Shown: positions 20,261-29,652, numbered from the stretch's first letter. The stretch: 64,000 nucleotides of DNA from Actinernus sp. WN-2022 (GCA_030867875.1 JAOWCC010000064.1:35672802-35736801), one strand, 5' to 3'. Translations and numbers: made by a program. The notes: a model not told the origin generated them from the letters alone.

Positions 20261-21679
20261 TTACACGATTACATTCATTCTACCAGACAAGCCTTGTAGT
20301 TGTAAGTGCCTATCGGATAGGATTACGGCATAAACATAATAAGGTATATCAGCATTGTTAGCTATGTTTCTGAAGTTCCCACCTAGGGTAAATCGGACTT
20401 CAATATCAGCCATGCTTGTTTTCAGCTGCTCTGAATGCTTACTAACGTCAAAATGATGTATTGGATACAATGATGCCCAATCCTCAACACTAAGCTGACT
20501 ACCAGTATCGGTATCTTGGTATTTGTTGACTGCATCCATGAACATCATATACGATCTGTTATAGTTACGATTCGCTGGAGTGAAGTTACATTCTACTTCG
20601 CGTTCTGGGTGTTGTACACTATTGATTCGGACGCTGATTCTTGTTAGATTCCCATTGTCAAAGATCATATTATTGACGTCCTGCGCATTAGCTGCTGGAT
20701 GGCGATCACTAGACTGTAGCGCAATGAAAACATGTCTAGGTAGCTCCGATCCTGGTTGTGTTGTAATCCTCCATGTAGGATTAGTTTCAACAGCTTGGAA
20801 CATCGTTCTGTATACACGTACCTGCTCGAAATATAGGTCCTTTATGTAACCACTTACTAGTTTGGCATCAATGTATGATTGAATTTCTAGTGAAGGAACG
20901 ACTTTAGGCATCCATAGTGAAAGATGCGTGATCTTGAATTTACCAACACCTGTAGCATTAGCTTTCATGATATACTGGTTTGCTGTTGCTCTGTTTAGGA
21001 TAAGCGTATGTTTGACGCTCCGAAACACAGTATCTACGTCCTTGCAAAACCCAAAGACTTGTGATAGTGGTAAAAGCAGAGACACTTGCTTAGCTCCTGT
21101 CGTGATAGCCTGTCGAGCAGTGAAACCTAGATTAGCTGTTTGGTCTTGTGTGTATGCAACGACTAGGGCTTGCGTTCCTGTTCGAACGGCAGCAGCATTA
21201 TCAGCATCATCGATTGCACCAATTGCAGTCGTGTACTTCAAAGTAGGTGTACCTGTCGACGTATCTCGAAACCAAAGCATATTACTAGCAGTACTACGGC
21301 TATAGTCGTCAGAAAACATGACTGTGTTTAGAATCGTGCTTGCTTCTGGTAGGTAGTCATTCACACTTTCTACTATTTGGTTGTTGATCTGGTATTGAGC
21401 ACTTGAAAATAGACTCCACGCATTATTCACAAGTGATATTATGTCTGCCTCACCAAAATCAGCATTAGCTGCCGTTTGCAACTTACCACGTACCTCCAGC
21501 ATAGCCTTGTGTGGGAGCAGGTATACGTCTTCATCTCTTGTTTCGATGATTCGTTGACCGTCTTTATCCATGTTATTAGAGTCTCTTGGAAGGTATTCGA
21601 TATATTCGAATTTCGTAGTTGAGTTATCGATAATGTTCGATTCATCGAATTGGAAATACTGGCTAATTACTTCTGTCAT
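20261..21679 (-). CDS. MCP: Double jelly-roll major capsid protein
   Basis: Forms the hexon-like capsomers. The 472-residue length fits Polinton capsid proteins. Recognisable parts are an N-terminal LLPHKAMLEVRGKLQ strand, ALVNN-like SLVNNAWSLFSSAQYQINN, and the C-terminal block WASLYPIHHFDVSKHSEQLK followed by VRFTLGGNF and YYVYAVILSDR. The start is preceded by CATATAATATATG. It lies next to the penton-like gene once the inserted LINE and the small split gene are removed. No frame damage is seen. Confidence 0.93.
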   Translation of the reverse strand: MTEVISQYFQFDESNIIDNSTTKFEYIEYLPRDSNNMDKDGQRIIETRDEDVYLLPHKAMLEVRGKLQTAANADFGEADIISLVNNAWSLFSSAQYQINNQIVESVNDYLPEASTILNTVMFSDDYSRSTASNMLWFRDTSTGTPTLKYTTAIGAIDDADNAAAVRTGTQALVVAYTQDQTANLGFTARQAITTGAKQVSLLLPLSQVFGFCKDVDTVFRSVKHTLILNRATANQYIMKANATGVGKFKITHLSLWMPKVVPSLEIQSYIDAKLVSGYIKDLYFEQVRVYRTMFQAVETNPTWRITTQPGSELPRHVFIALQSSDRHPAANAQDVNNMIFDNGNLTRISVRINSVQHPEREVECNFTPANRNYNRSYMMFMDAVNKYQDTDTGSQLSVEDWASLYPIHHFDVSKHSEQLKTSMADIEVRFTLGGNFRNIANNADIPYYVYAVILSDRHLQLQGLSGRMNVIV

Positions 21680-21704
21680 ATATTATATGATTATACAAAA
21701 GTCA

Positions 21705-21920
21705 CTACAATCGTTTCATACCACTTCCAGCAATAAGATTCGATAAGATAGCTCTCGACCTGTCATTCAAGACTTTCCTAACTTCTGGATTTGATGAAAC
21801 GTCTCTAACGCCCTGCTTTACTTTTTGAAGGATCGCTTTAGTGCCAACATTGATGGCTTTCTGTTTAACGTATGGAAGAGCCTTAGTAATAATGGGTTTT
21901 AGCAATCTATTTTTTAAGGC
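21705..21920 (-). pseudogene. Small virion-type protein, C-terminal part (cut by LINE)
   Basis: The C-terminal part, about 68 residues, starts LLKPIITKALPYVKQKAINV and ends GSGMKRL. Its upstream half lies about 3.9 kb away at 25825-25933 on the far side of the inserted L2-type LINE. Combined native length would be about 105 residues. It contains basic amphipathic helices. It is located between MCP and penton, so it is probably a minor structural protein, but I do not recognise the family. Confidence 0.7.
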
Positions 21921-21924
21921 ATTA

Positions 21925-24900
21925 ATGGGTCTCGTTATTGGTGACGAGATGGCGGGTCATGCAATTTTGTTCTCTCTAGTTTTGCTCTGTTTTTGCCTTC
22001 AAAACCACTCCATTTTCCAAAGTAATGGCCCTCAGGTGTGTGTAACCATCGAAGGGTCTTGGATGCTAAGTTTTCCTGGGCATATTACCAGCCACCTTGA
22101 TGGAATTGGACGTTTTCTGGTTGCTGATTTCTTCCCAAGGCCAAGAAGTGAAATTTGCATCGAAGGAGTCGACATCTTCCCTGGAGACTGGTCAAGCACA
22201 ATGGGAAACACCAACAACTGTGAGCGCCTCTATTGTGTTAAACATCAGAGACTGCAAGAATGTTCGATCAAACGAAAATGGTTCAAAAGCAACATTCCGT
22301 ATTATTCTAACTCGGTTGCAGCGTTTAATTTCATGGCTCTATCCATAGAACTTAGCGGTGATGTGCACCCGATGCCAGGCCCAACTTCTCCTGTTGCGTC
22401 AAGGATTGCTGTACGCATTACAAATCGAAGCCCAGCGAATTGTCGACGTGACGAAACTAATCATATCTGGCGTGATGCTTCTAATTACATGACAGCTGCA
22501 TGTTACGCTAATTGCCCATTTATAAATCCAAACAGTTGTTTGGGCTTCAACTGTCTTTCTGCGCAAAATAATGGAACGCGTTTACAACCCATTCCCGTGA
22601 GAATTACTCCACGTCATGAGCTTGTCACGCAGCGCTACAAAAAAAGCTCGACCAAATGCATTACAGCCTCTCCAAATTTGATAAACATTAATCGCTCGCC
22701 TTTAACTCCAACATTCAAGCCGAGTAAGGCGTTCGATTTTTGTCTACTAAATGTAAGGTCAATCAAGAACAAGACTACATTAATACATGAATTTATCATT
22801 GAAAACAATGTAGATGTGATGGCGTTGACAGAAACATGGCTTCAACCAGGTGACCAGGATAGAGTTATTATCAGTGACATTACACCCAGAGGCTACGTCT
22901 TTAGGCACGTTCCAAGGCAAGGTCGTGGAGGCGGAGTGGCTTTGATGTTCAAAAAGACTCTTGATCTAAAACTGAATCCTACTAAAAAGTTCAAGTCATT
23001 TGAACACGTTGACATGGTAATGAAATCACCCAAGCCACTTCGGATTGTTGTGGTTTATCGCCCACCGCCCAGTAAAGTAAATGGGTTGACGTATGAAATG
23101 TTCTTCACTGAATTTTCAACTTTTCTTGAACAACTGGCTACTGATCGCTGTGAATTGCTCATAACGGGAGATTTTAACTTTCATGTTGATGATGAAAATA
23201 ATGCTCCTGCGAAACGTTTTATTCAAATGCTACAATCATTCGACTATGAACAGCATGTGAAAGACGTAACACACAAATGTAACCATACCTTGGATCTGGT
23301 AATTACTCGAACTCAAGACAAATTTATACATAACACACATGTATCAGATCCTGTTTTGTCAGATCACTGTGCGGTACATTGCAAGCTCTTGTTGTCCAAG
23401 CCGCCCTTAGAGAAGAAGCATATCACTTACAGGAGCCTAAAGGGTATCGACTCGTCCCGTTTCTGTAGCGACGTAGTGAGCTCAAGTCTGTTGAGTTGTT
23501 ACGAACACCGATCCCTGGACGACTTGGTTGACCAATACAATATGACCCTAACGTCGATATTAGATAACCACGCCCCTGTCAAGACAAAGGTTGTCACTAT
23601 CCGTCCTACGTCTCCCTGGTTTACTCACGAGATCCAAAAGGAAAAGGTCGAGAGAAGGCGACATGAACGTCGATGGCGGAAATCTGGGCTGATGATTGAC
23701 CGCGAGTTATACCAAAAGCAATGTCGTACCGTTCACCAACTTATTTGCAATGGTAAGAAGGAGTATTATTCCGAATTAATTAGTGGCCTGCAGAATGATC
23801 AAAGGCAGTTGTTTAAGACAATGGAACCCTTGCTCAAAGGTCGGACTGAGAGAGAATATCCTACTTGCAACTCTAACGAAGATCTTGCAAATCAATTCGC
23901 TGATTATTTTGAACAGAAAATAGCCATCATCAGGAGTGATCTGGTCTCAAGGAGTTCAGACATGCGCAACCCGTTCCCAGACTCCGACCTGCAGCAATGT
24001 GAGGTGCAACTTCGAGAGTTTACTCCTGTAACTGATGTTGAGTTAGCGGGACTAATTGGTAAGATTTCCAAGAAGTCTTGCGTCCTCGACCCCATCCCTG
24101 CATCGGTGCTAAAATGGTGTCTGAGTGACCTACTTCCAGTGCTTACGAAGATGGTAAATTTGTCATTGGCCAATTCTGTTCTTCCACCGAGTCTAAAAGC
24201 TGCCTCATTGAATCCTCGCCTCAAGAAAGCCCAGTTGTGCTGCAAAGAGTTCAGTAGTTTTCGACCAGTTTCCAACTTAACATTTGTGTCCAAGTGCACT
24301 GAAAAAGTCGTTGCTTCCCAAACATGCTGCTATGTCGATAATAATAACATGGGTGAAATACTCCAATCAGCGTACAAACAATATCATAGCACAGAGACGG
24401 CTTTAGTTAAAGTGCATGATGATATCTTACGAGCTATGGATAACAACTGTTCAGTCATTCTGTTGCTATTAGACATGTCAGCGGCGTTTGATACCGTGGA
24501 CCATGATGTTCTCCTTACCCGTCTTTCGCAGAGATTTGGAATTGTTGACAAGGCGTTAGAGTGGTTTCGATCTTACCTCACCGATCGTAAACAAGTTGTC
24601 AATGTTTCTGGTGGTTGTTCATCTGAGCGCATGCTTCGCTGTGGAGTTCCACAGGGAAGTGTTCTTGGGCCAGTACTATTCCTGTTATACATATCACCCC
24701 TTGGAGATATCATGAGGAAGCATAATATTAATTTTCACCTGTATGCGGACGATGTCCAACTATATGTGACTTTTAAATCGTCAATTGCAGGGCAAGTGGA
24801 CCAAGAACGATCGAGGTTGGAGAAATGTGTTCAAGATATTGATGCCTGGATGACGGTCAACAAATTAAAATTGAGCAGAGACAAGACAGAACTGATTGTT

Positions 24901-25602
24901 CTAAATGCAAGCCATCGACCACAACCTACACTGGACTCAATACTAGTTTGTGACGAGACAATTAATCCTTCATCCAAGGCCAGAAATATCGGTGTCATTC
25001 ATGACATGACTATGTCGATGGAGCAGAATGTAATCAGTATGTGTAAATCGGCGTTCTACTATCTTAGAAATATCGGGCGAATAAGGAAGTACATAAGCTT
25101 ACAAACAGCGGAAATTCTAATGCATGCGTTCGTCACATCAAGACTTGATTTCTGCAACTCTCTTCTCTACGGACTACCTAAACACGTTACCAAGCGGCTA
25201 CAGAGCGTACAGAATGCAGCAGCAAGAATTGTTACTTTAAGTAGAAAATCTGAACATATTACCCCTGTTTTATATAACTTACATTGGCTTCCTATCGAAG
25301 AACGGATTGTTTTTAAGATTCTTTTGCTGACATTCAAGTCCCTTCATGGTTTGGCACCTCCGTATATTGCTGATTTGGTCACTCGATATGTACCTACGCG
25401 TTCTTTGAGATCTGCCACCAGCGATAGGCTGGTTCAGGTGCCATATAAATTAAGTTCATATGGTTGTAGGGCATTTTCAACTGCTGCACCTGCCCTATGG
25501 AACGGCCTTCCACAAGACATTAGAAATTGTTTAACAATAAATGAATTTAAGAGTAAAGTAAAAACTTACCTTTTCAGGAAGGCTTATTCAGGACATTTTT
25601 AA
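21925..25602 (+). CDS. LINE ORF2: apurinic-type endonuclease plus reverse transcriptase
   Basis: About 1226 residues without interruption. The endonuclease covers roughly residues 270-500: LLNVRSIKNK, ALTETWL, LLITGDFNFHVDD, LDLVITR and DPVLSDHCAVHC. The RT has FRPVSNLTFVSK, SAYKQYHSTETAL, LLLDMSAAFDTVDHDVLL, CGVPQGSVLGPVLF and the catalytic FHLYADDVQLY. The C-terminal domain ends with ALWNGLPQDIR...FKSKVKTYLF. These features fit the L2/CR1 group. Near residue 145 a GDVHPMPGP sequence resembles the 2A peptide found in this group but departs from the DxExNPGP consensus at two sites. The upstream part of the open frame (21841-21924) belongs to the Polinton, so the Met at 21925 is preferred. All catalytic motifs are intact. 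Confidence 0.9.
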   Translation: MGLVIGDEMAGHAILFSLVLLCFCLQNHSIFQSNGPQVCVTIEGSWMLSFPGHITSHLDGIGRFLVADFFPRPRSEICIEGVDIFPGDWSSTMGNTNNCERLYCVKHQRLQECSIKRKWFKSNIPYYSNSVAAFNFMALSIELSGDVHPMPGPTSPVASRIAVRITNRSPANCRRDETNHIWRDASNYMTAACYANCPFINPNSCLGFNCLSAQNNGTRLQPIPVRITPRHELVTQRYKKSSTKCITASPNLININRSPLTPTFKPSKAFDFCLLNVRSIKNKTTLIHEFIIENNVDVMALTETWLQPGDQDRVIISDITPRGYVFRHVPRQGRGGGVALMFKKTLDLKLNPTKKFKSFEHVDMVMKSPKPLRIVVVYRPPPSKVNGLTYEMFFTEFSTFLEQLATDRCELLITGDFNFHVDDENNAPAKRFIQMLQSFDYEQHVKDVTHKCNHTLDLVITRTQDKFIHNTHVSDPVLSDHCAVHCKLLLSKPPLEKKHITYRSLKGIDSSRFCSDVVSSSLLSCYEHRSLDDLVDQYNMTLTSILDNHAPVKTKVVTIRPTSPWFTHEIQKEKVERRRHERRWRKSGLMIDRELYQKQCRTVHQLICNGKKEYYSELISGLQNDQRQLFKTMEPLLKGRTEREYPTCNSNEDLANQFADYFEQKIAIIRSDLVSRSSDMRNPFPDSDLQQCEVQLREFTPVTDVELAGLIGKISKKSCVLDPIPASVLKWCLSDLLPVLTKMVNLSLANSVLPPSLKAASLNPRLKKAQLCCKEFSSFRPVSNLTFVSKCTEKVVASQTCCYVDNNNMGEILQSAYKQYHSTETALVKVHDDILRAMDNNCSVILLLLDMSAAFDTVDHDVLLTRLSQRFGIVDKALEWFRSYLTDRKQVVNVSGGCSSERMLRCGVPQGSVLGPVLFLLYISPLGDIMRKHNINFHLYADDVQLYVTFKSSIAGQVDQERSRLEKCVQDIDAWMTVNKLKLSRDKTELIVLNASHRPQPTLDSILVCDETINPSSKARNIGVIHDMTMSMEQNVISMCKSAFYYLRNIGRIRKYISLQTAEILMHAFVTSRLDFCNSLLYGLPKHVTKRLQSVQNAAARIVTLSRKSEHITPVLYNLHWLPIEERIVFKILLLTFKSLHGLAPPYIADLVTRYVPTRSLRSATSDRLVQVPYKLSSYGCRAFSTAAPALWNGLPQDIRNCLTINEFKSKVKTYLFRKAYSGHF

Positions 25603-25797
25603 TTTTTCGTAGTACTTTTTATCACATATTTTTAGATCAGATTTAAGGATAGTTTTAATTTCTCTTAATGCTTTTTATCATATACATATTTATTCGCTAT
25701 GATATTTTCGTTCTTTTAATATTAGATATGTGTATTTAAACCTATTGTAAAGCGCCATTGGACAGAGATGGAAATGGCGCTATATAAGAACTGTATA

Positions 25798-25822
25798 TTA
25801 TTATTATTATTATTATTATTAT
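25798..25822 (+). repeat. (ATT)n tail of the LINE
   Basis: About eight ATT units mark the 3' end of the LINE at its junction with the Polinton gene. Confidence 0.85.
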
Positions 25823-25824
25823 TT

Positions 25825-25933
25825 TGCTAGCTGTTGAAAGCGTACTCTTCGCTTTGTCGAATACGTTCCCAATGAGGTTTCCACCAATGACTTTTCTTTT
25901 GGTATATCGTTCTCTTGTTAATAGCATATACAT
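25825..25933 (-). pseudogene. Small virion-type protein, N-terminal part (cut by LINE)
   Basis: The N-terminal 37 residues (MYMLLTRERYTKRKVIGGNL, then IGNVFDKAKSTL...ASK) of the protein whose remainder is at 21705-21920. After ASK the frame runs into the LINE (ATT)n tail as poly-isoleucine, which marks the junction. VIGGN resembles a Gly-Gly protease site, but cleavage is speculative. Confidence 0.7.
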
Positions 25934-25938
25934 ATTGG

Positions 25939-26679
25939 TTACACAATCTCGCTAAGATGGATGTAATACGTCACTCGTTCATTATTCATTTTTATCGAAT
26001 TACCACTTTGATCTCTAAGCGAGAATGATATACTGTTGATCGATCTTTTCGATATGTTCATATCAAATCGTTGGTTAGGATGGATGTTGATCAAGTAACC
26101 TGGCGGAACTGATGGAACGAATGAGTAGATGACCGAACTTGTACTGCCATTTATGTAAGAATCAGTCACTAGATCGCAGTGTACTTGAATCGTATCAACC
26201 TCCGTGATTTGCACGATCTTATCGCTATCGTGAAAGCCGTTGCCTTGAACTATCTTAGATTCGAAACCAAGTATCGTTCTAAAACTTTCATCAATAGTGA
26301 AATCTACTTTATAATCATTTCGTATCTCAATCATAGACTTCAGCGTATTGTAATTAGGTTTAATATCGACATAATACTTACTGTTAGCAGCATCCCAATC
26401 GCTATTTTGCTTCATATGGTGCTTCATAGTGTCATTTATGTCGATTACGTTGTATGCTCCTGGCGATAATGTTATCGTCTTCCAAGCTGTACCATTATAG
26501 TATTTGAACTTGTTATTTACACTCGTTATGTTATACCAAGAGTACCACATTGATGCATTGATTAACGAGATTTGATAGTTTTTCGTACTGTCTAGCTCCA
26601 ATGGAGGATTGAAGTCTGTCGTGAAGTTTTCAGATGAACCGAATCCTTTCTTACTATCGAAGAATAGCGTAGTTTGCAT
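25939..26679 (-). CDS. Penton-like minor capsid protein (single jelly roll)
   Basis: Expected to form capsid vertices. A 246-residue protein starting MQTTLFFDSKKGFGSSENFT, with beta-rich composition and the C-terminal block SINSISFSLRDQSGNSIKMN then NERVTYYIHLSEIV typical of Polinton minor capsid proteins. The start lies in CTGTATAATG. It is followed, on the same strand upstream, by two fibre-like genes, an order that recalls adenoviral penton and fibre. Confidence 0.85.
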   Translation of the reverse strand: MQTTLFFDSKKGFGSSENFTTDFNPPLELDSTKNYQISLINASMWYSWYNITSVNNKFKYYNGTAWKTITLSPGAYNVIDINDTMKHHMKQNSDWDAANSKYYVDIKPNYNTLKSMIEIRNDYKVDFTIDESFRTILGFESKIVQGNGFHDSDKIVQITEVDTIQVHCDLVTDSYINGSTSSVIYSFVPSVPPGYLINIHPNQRFDMNISKRSINSISFSLRDQSGNSIKMNNERVTYYIHLSEIV

Positions 26680-26699
26680 TATACAGTTTGGTTAGATTA

Positions 26700-28199
26700 T
26701 TATCCAATTATTATATTATCGGAGGAATCGTGTACGACATTCAGGCCATCCCATTTTTCAGCTGTTATGTAAGATTGTTGTGAATTCCAATTGACGTTAA
26801 CGACGGCTCCAGATTGAGTTTGTATCATCATATAATATGTTGTATCCACATCTCTTTGAAACAAATAATATACGTTGTTCAATGGAACATCGGCATATGC
26901 CCCTCTTTTTATACGCATATTGAATACGTTGACGTACGTACCATTTTTTCTGTTTGTGAAAACTATATCTGTGTCGTCTCTACTCGATCTAATATATAAG
27001 CAACATTGTATTCGATATAGCACGTTCCCACCAGGTAATGTGACTGTCAACTTAGGGATTTCTGTAAGTGCACTTCTTGTTTGATATCTTAACCGTTCGT
27101 TAACGACATTGCCATATATGGTTGGTCTAATTGGTACAATATCCTTAATTTGAGTTGGTATAATAAGTGAGACGTCGTCGAATGATGCTGGATTCACAAA
27201 GGTGTTTGCATTTAATGCTCCAGCAACGATTGCAACATAGATTACTATTAGCTGGTTGGATGACTGATTATGACTCAATGTAAATGATAATTTACCTGTG
27301 TCATTAGTAGATGTTGTTATGCTTAGCTCTTGGAAAGCTGTGTTTGTAGATCCTATCCTTCCATTTTTCATCGTGTTCGATATGAAACTTAAATTCTGTT
27401 CAATTGATATAGAGTTTAGTGTTATGGATCCAACGTTTGCATAAGCTTCGACCCGAACTGCGTAGTCACTGTTGCCTTTTAACCCTAAGGCTGGATTATC
27501 ATTTTTTGGTATAGTCATAGTCAACTTCTCCGTCGAGTTTGGTTTAAATGTCTCTAGGATTCTAAAACCTTGATGTTCTGGAGCGATGTTATTCATAGAG
27601 TATGCATTATTTATGATTATGAATGAACTTACACTGCTTGATGACGCCCAATTACTAGAATCCATAAGGAAATTACCACAATTGAATGTTTGACTACCAT
27701 ACATAACACCAGGCCCAGGAATGGTTGAGTCCCTTCCACGTGGGCCAGGAACGGTTGAGTCCCTTCCACGTGGGCCAGGAACAGTCGAATCCTTACCTGC
27801 TGGGCCAGGAACGGTTGAGTCCCTTCCACGTGGGCCAGGAACGGTTGAGTCCCTTCCACGTGGGCCAGGAACAGTCGAATCCTTACCTGCTGGGCCAGGA
27901 ACGGTTGAGTCCCTTCCACGTGGGCCAGGAACAGTTGAATCCCTTCCAGGTGGGCCAGGAACAGTTGAATCCCTTCCAGGTGGGCCAGGAACGGTTGAGT
28001 CCCTTCCACGTGGGCCAGGAATGGTTGAGTCCCTTCCAGATGGTCCAGGAACAGTTGAGTCCTTACCTGCTGGGCCAGGAACAGTTGAGTCCCTTCCACG
28101 TGGGCCAGGAACGGTTGAATCCCTTCCAGGTGGTCCGCGCTTACCTTCCTTTTGCTCTATCGTACCATTGTAAAGCGTTCCAAATATTGAGTAACTCAT
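26700..28199 (-). CDS. Collagen-repeat fibre-like protein
   Basis: A 499-residue protein with three parts. The N-terminal tail is MSYSIFGTLYNGTIEQKEGK. About residues 20-160 are an array of about 14 collagen-like decapeptides GP[RAPS]G[RK]DST[VI]P, which would form a trimeric stalk. The last about 330 residues form a beta-rich head with no recognised domain. The tail resembles the beginning of the next gene (MSFTKFGTIRTG), suggesting a shared attachment peptide. The design parallels viral fibres: tail, rod, knob. The role in attachment is inferred. It has a TATAATAT box before the ATG. Confidence 0.75.
   Translation of the reverse strand: MSYSIFGTLYNGTIEQKEGKRGPPGRDSTVPGPRGRDSTVPGPAGKDSTVPGPSGRDSTIPGPRGRDSTVPGPPGRDSTVPGPPGRDSTVPGPRGRDSTVPGPAGKDSTVPGPRGRDSTVPGPRGRDSTVPGPAGKDSTVPGPRGRDSTVPGPRGRDSTIPGPGVMYGSQTFNCGNFLMDSSNWASSSSVSSFIIINNAYSMNNIAPEHQGFRILETFKPNSTEKLTMTIPKNDNPALGLKGNSDYAVRVEAYANVGSITLNSISIEQNLSFISNTMKNGRIGSTNTAFQELSITTSTNDTGKLSFTLSHNQSSNQLIVIYVAIVAGALNANTFVNPASFDDVSLIIPTQIKDIVPIRPTIYGNVVNERLRYQTRSALTEIPKLTVTLPGGNVLYRIQCCLYIRSSRDDTDIVFTNRKNGTYVNVFNMRIKRGAYADVPLNNVYYLFQRDVDTTYYMMIQTQSGAVVNVNWNSQQSYITAEKWDGLNVVHDSSDNIIIG
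27718..28137 (-). repeat. 30-bp minisatellite encoding the collagen stalk
   Basis: Fourteen 30-bp units alternate among a few variants (CCACGTGGGCCAGGA, CCTGCTGGGCCAGGA, CCAGGTGGGCCAGGA). A higher-order run of three variants appears twice, showing recent unequal exchange. Long open frames on both strands here are a consequence of the unit length. Confidence 0.92.
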
Positions 28200-28220
28200 C
28201 TTTTATATTATATGATTACA

Positions 28221-28838
28221 TTAGTTTGATGCGTATTCGTTGATCCCCATTTGAGCAGTTTTTGTGATTCCAGTGATTTCCTCAACCATTATCGATGATT
28301 TCACGTATCCATTCCATGTTGCATTAGTGCCATTATACAGTCTATTCAATACCATCGTTCCCGTATCAGTGATCTTACACTGCAGCTTATACGTGTGTAG
28401 GAAGCCGTTACCGAAATTCTCATGGAAAGAAACGTCTGAAACACAAACTAATGTCTCTGGATCTCTTGGTGGCTGTGATGCAAATGCACATCTGTTTCTC
28501 AAGCCAATTGCTGCATCTGGTAAATTACTTACACCAATAATCGTTTGTAAATGATGCCCTGGAACTGGTGTTGGCGTTAATAGGACCCATCGAAACCAAA
28601 AATTACCTCCTCCAGTGTTGTTTGAGATGTATAGGCGGCATGATAGTCTCATCATATTCGTACCTTTGGGTATTAGCTGTATTTCGTAATTGGGTATATC
28701 CATCCAATCTGTATCGCGTTGAAGCCATAAGAGTGAAATCTCTTTCGCATTAATACTAACTATTCTTACTGGTGTTTGCTCATGCATGCACTCATTGCGG
28801 CTTCCAGTTCGAATCGTTCCAAATTTCGTAAAACTCAT
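28221..28838 (-). CDS. Second fibre-like protein sharing the MS[YF]xxFGT tail
   Basis: A 205-residue protein from the Met at 28838 (five extra codons are open upstream to 28853). It begins MSFTKFGTIRTGSRN, matching the tail of the collagen-repeat gene, and continues directly into a beta-rich domain without a stalk. The head has no family I recognise. The upstream box ATATAATATATATG is shared with neighbours. Only about 27 bases separate this ATG from that of the ATPase on the other strand, so the two share a divergent promoter. A vertex attachment role is inferred. Confidence 0.65.
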   Translation of the reverse strand: MSFTKFGTIRTGSRNECMHEQTPVRIVSINAKEISLLWLQRDTDWMDIPNYEIQLIPKGTNMMRLSCRLYISNNTGGGNFWFRWVLLTPTPVPGHHLQTIIGVSNLPDAAIGLRNRCAFASQPPRDPETLVCVSDVSFHENFGNGFLHTYKLQCKITDTGTMVLNRLYNGTNATWNGYVKSSIMVEEITGITKTAQMGINEYASN

Positions 28839-28865
28839 ATATATTATATCCATACATTATAGTAG
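28839..28865. promoter_or_regulatory. Divergent AT-rich promoter region between fibre-like gene and ATPase
   Basis: Twenty-seven bases between two opposed start codons contain TATATTATATCC and CATTATAG. The minus-strand side gives TATAATATAT directly before ATG, similar to boxes before MCP and the collagen-repeat gene. Confidence 0.45.
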
Positions 28866-29552
28866 ATGAATATAATCAACTTTGACGATACTGAAAAAAT
28901 AAGTCAGAAACCAAAACATCACTTCTTGCTTCCTGATTGCCATTTTATGCTAATTGGTAGTACGGGTCAAGGTAAAACGAATCTGCTTACCAATATGCTT
29001 TTAAAATGGATGAAGTACGATTCTTGTAAGATACATACTCTAAATCCTCATCAGGATAAGTACAGTCTAATAAAAGAATTCCATGATATCATTAACGAGG
29101 AACTAGATGACGACAATGATGCGTGCAATGTTGAATTATGCAATCCAGAAGACATCATACCAGTCGAAGATTTAGATGATGACGCTAATAAGGTTATCGT
29201 ATTCGATGACATTAAGATCGACAATAAAAATATGAATAACGTTAAGGAATACTTTTCACTGTCTAGAAATAAGAACTGTAACTGCATTTACTTGTGTCAA
29301 AGCTATTATGACGTACCAAAATACATTCGACGCAATACTAAGTGCTTCGTTTTGTTTGGCGGATTAGATAATAAGGATATTAGACACATTGCTGACGATA
29401 ACTGCAAAAACATAAGTCGGAAGCAATTTGAAGACATATATCGAGAAGCTACGATAGAACCATTCGATTTCATGGTATTGGATAAGACTTCTAAGCATAT
29501 CCCCGAGATGTATAGAAAGAACTTCGATGGTTTATATGTGCCTAATATGTAG
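28866..29552 (+). CDS. ATP: FtsK/HerA-type genome packaging ATPase
   Basis: Pumps DNA into the capsid in related viruses. The 228-residue protein has Walker A at IGSTGQGKTNLL (about residue 38), Walker B KVIVFDDIKID (about 115), and the sensor-like CIYLCQSYYDVPKYIRRNTK. The C-terminus (PEMYRKNFDGLYV) is typical of the Polinton and adintovirus group. It is the first gene of the plus-strand block. Confidence 0.94.
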   Translation: MNIINFDDTEKISQKPKHHFLLPDCHFMLIGSTGQGKTNLLTNMLLKWMKYDSCKIHTLNPHQDKYSLIKEFHDIINEELDDDNDACNVELCNPEDIIPVEDLDDDANKVIVFDDIKIDNKNMNNVKEYFSLSRNKNCNCIYLCQSYYDVPKYIRRNTKCFVLFGGLDNKDIRHIADDNCKNISRKQFEDIYREATIEPFDFMVLDKTSKHIPEMYRKNFDGLYVPNM

Positions 29553-29652
29553 TTAGAGAATGAGACTTCGATGGTTTTCACATGGCTTACGCACGATTTC
29601 AAATAGCTATGATAAGTTAGAGTAAAGGATTATATAACTAATATGTATACGT

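Larger units (their letters stand above)
21921..25825 (+). mobile_element. Full-length L2/CR1-type LINE inserted in the Polinton
   Basis: One long ORF is followed by a 3' region containing GCGCCATTGGACAGAGATGG, which pairs with a later GGCGCTATATAAG, and ends in (ATT)n at about 25798-25822. The direction is opposite to the interrupted Polinton gene. No clear target duplication is visible; TTTTAGC and TTTTGCTAGC at the two edges are only suggestive. Edges are known to about 10 bp. Confidence 0.88.

Noticed and set aside
23904..24299. 131-codon minus-strand ORF
   Set aside because: Antisense to the LINE reverse transcriptase.
21920..25825. A clean target-site duplication for the L2-type LINE
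   Set aside because: TTTTAGC and TTTTGCTAGC at the edges match too poorly to call.
27629..28243. Long ORFs of 150-172 codons on both strands across the collagen repeat
   Set aside because: They are frames of a 30-bp minisatellite that stay open because the unit is a multiple of three; only the minus-strand 499-residue frame has non-repeat flanking domains.
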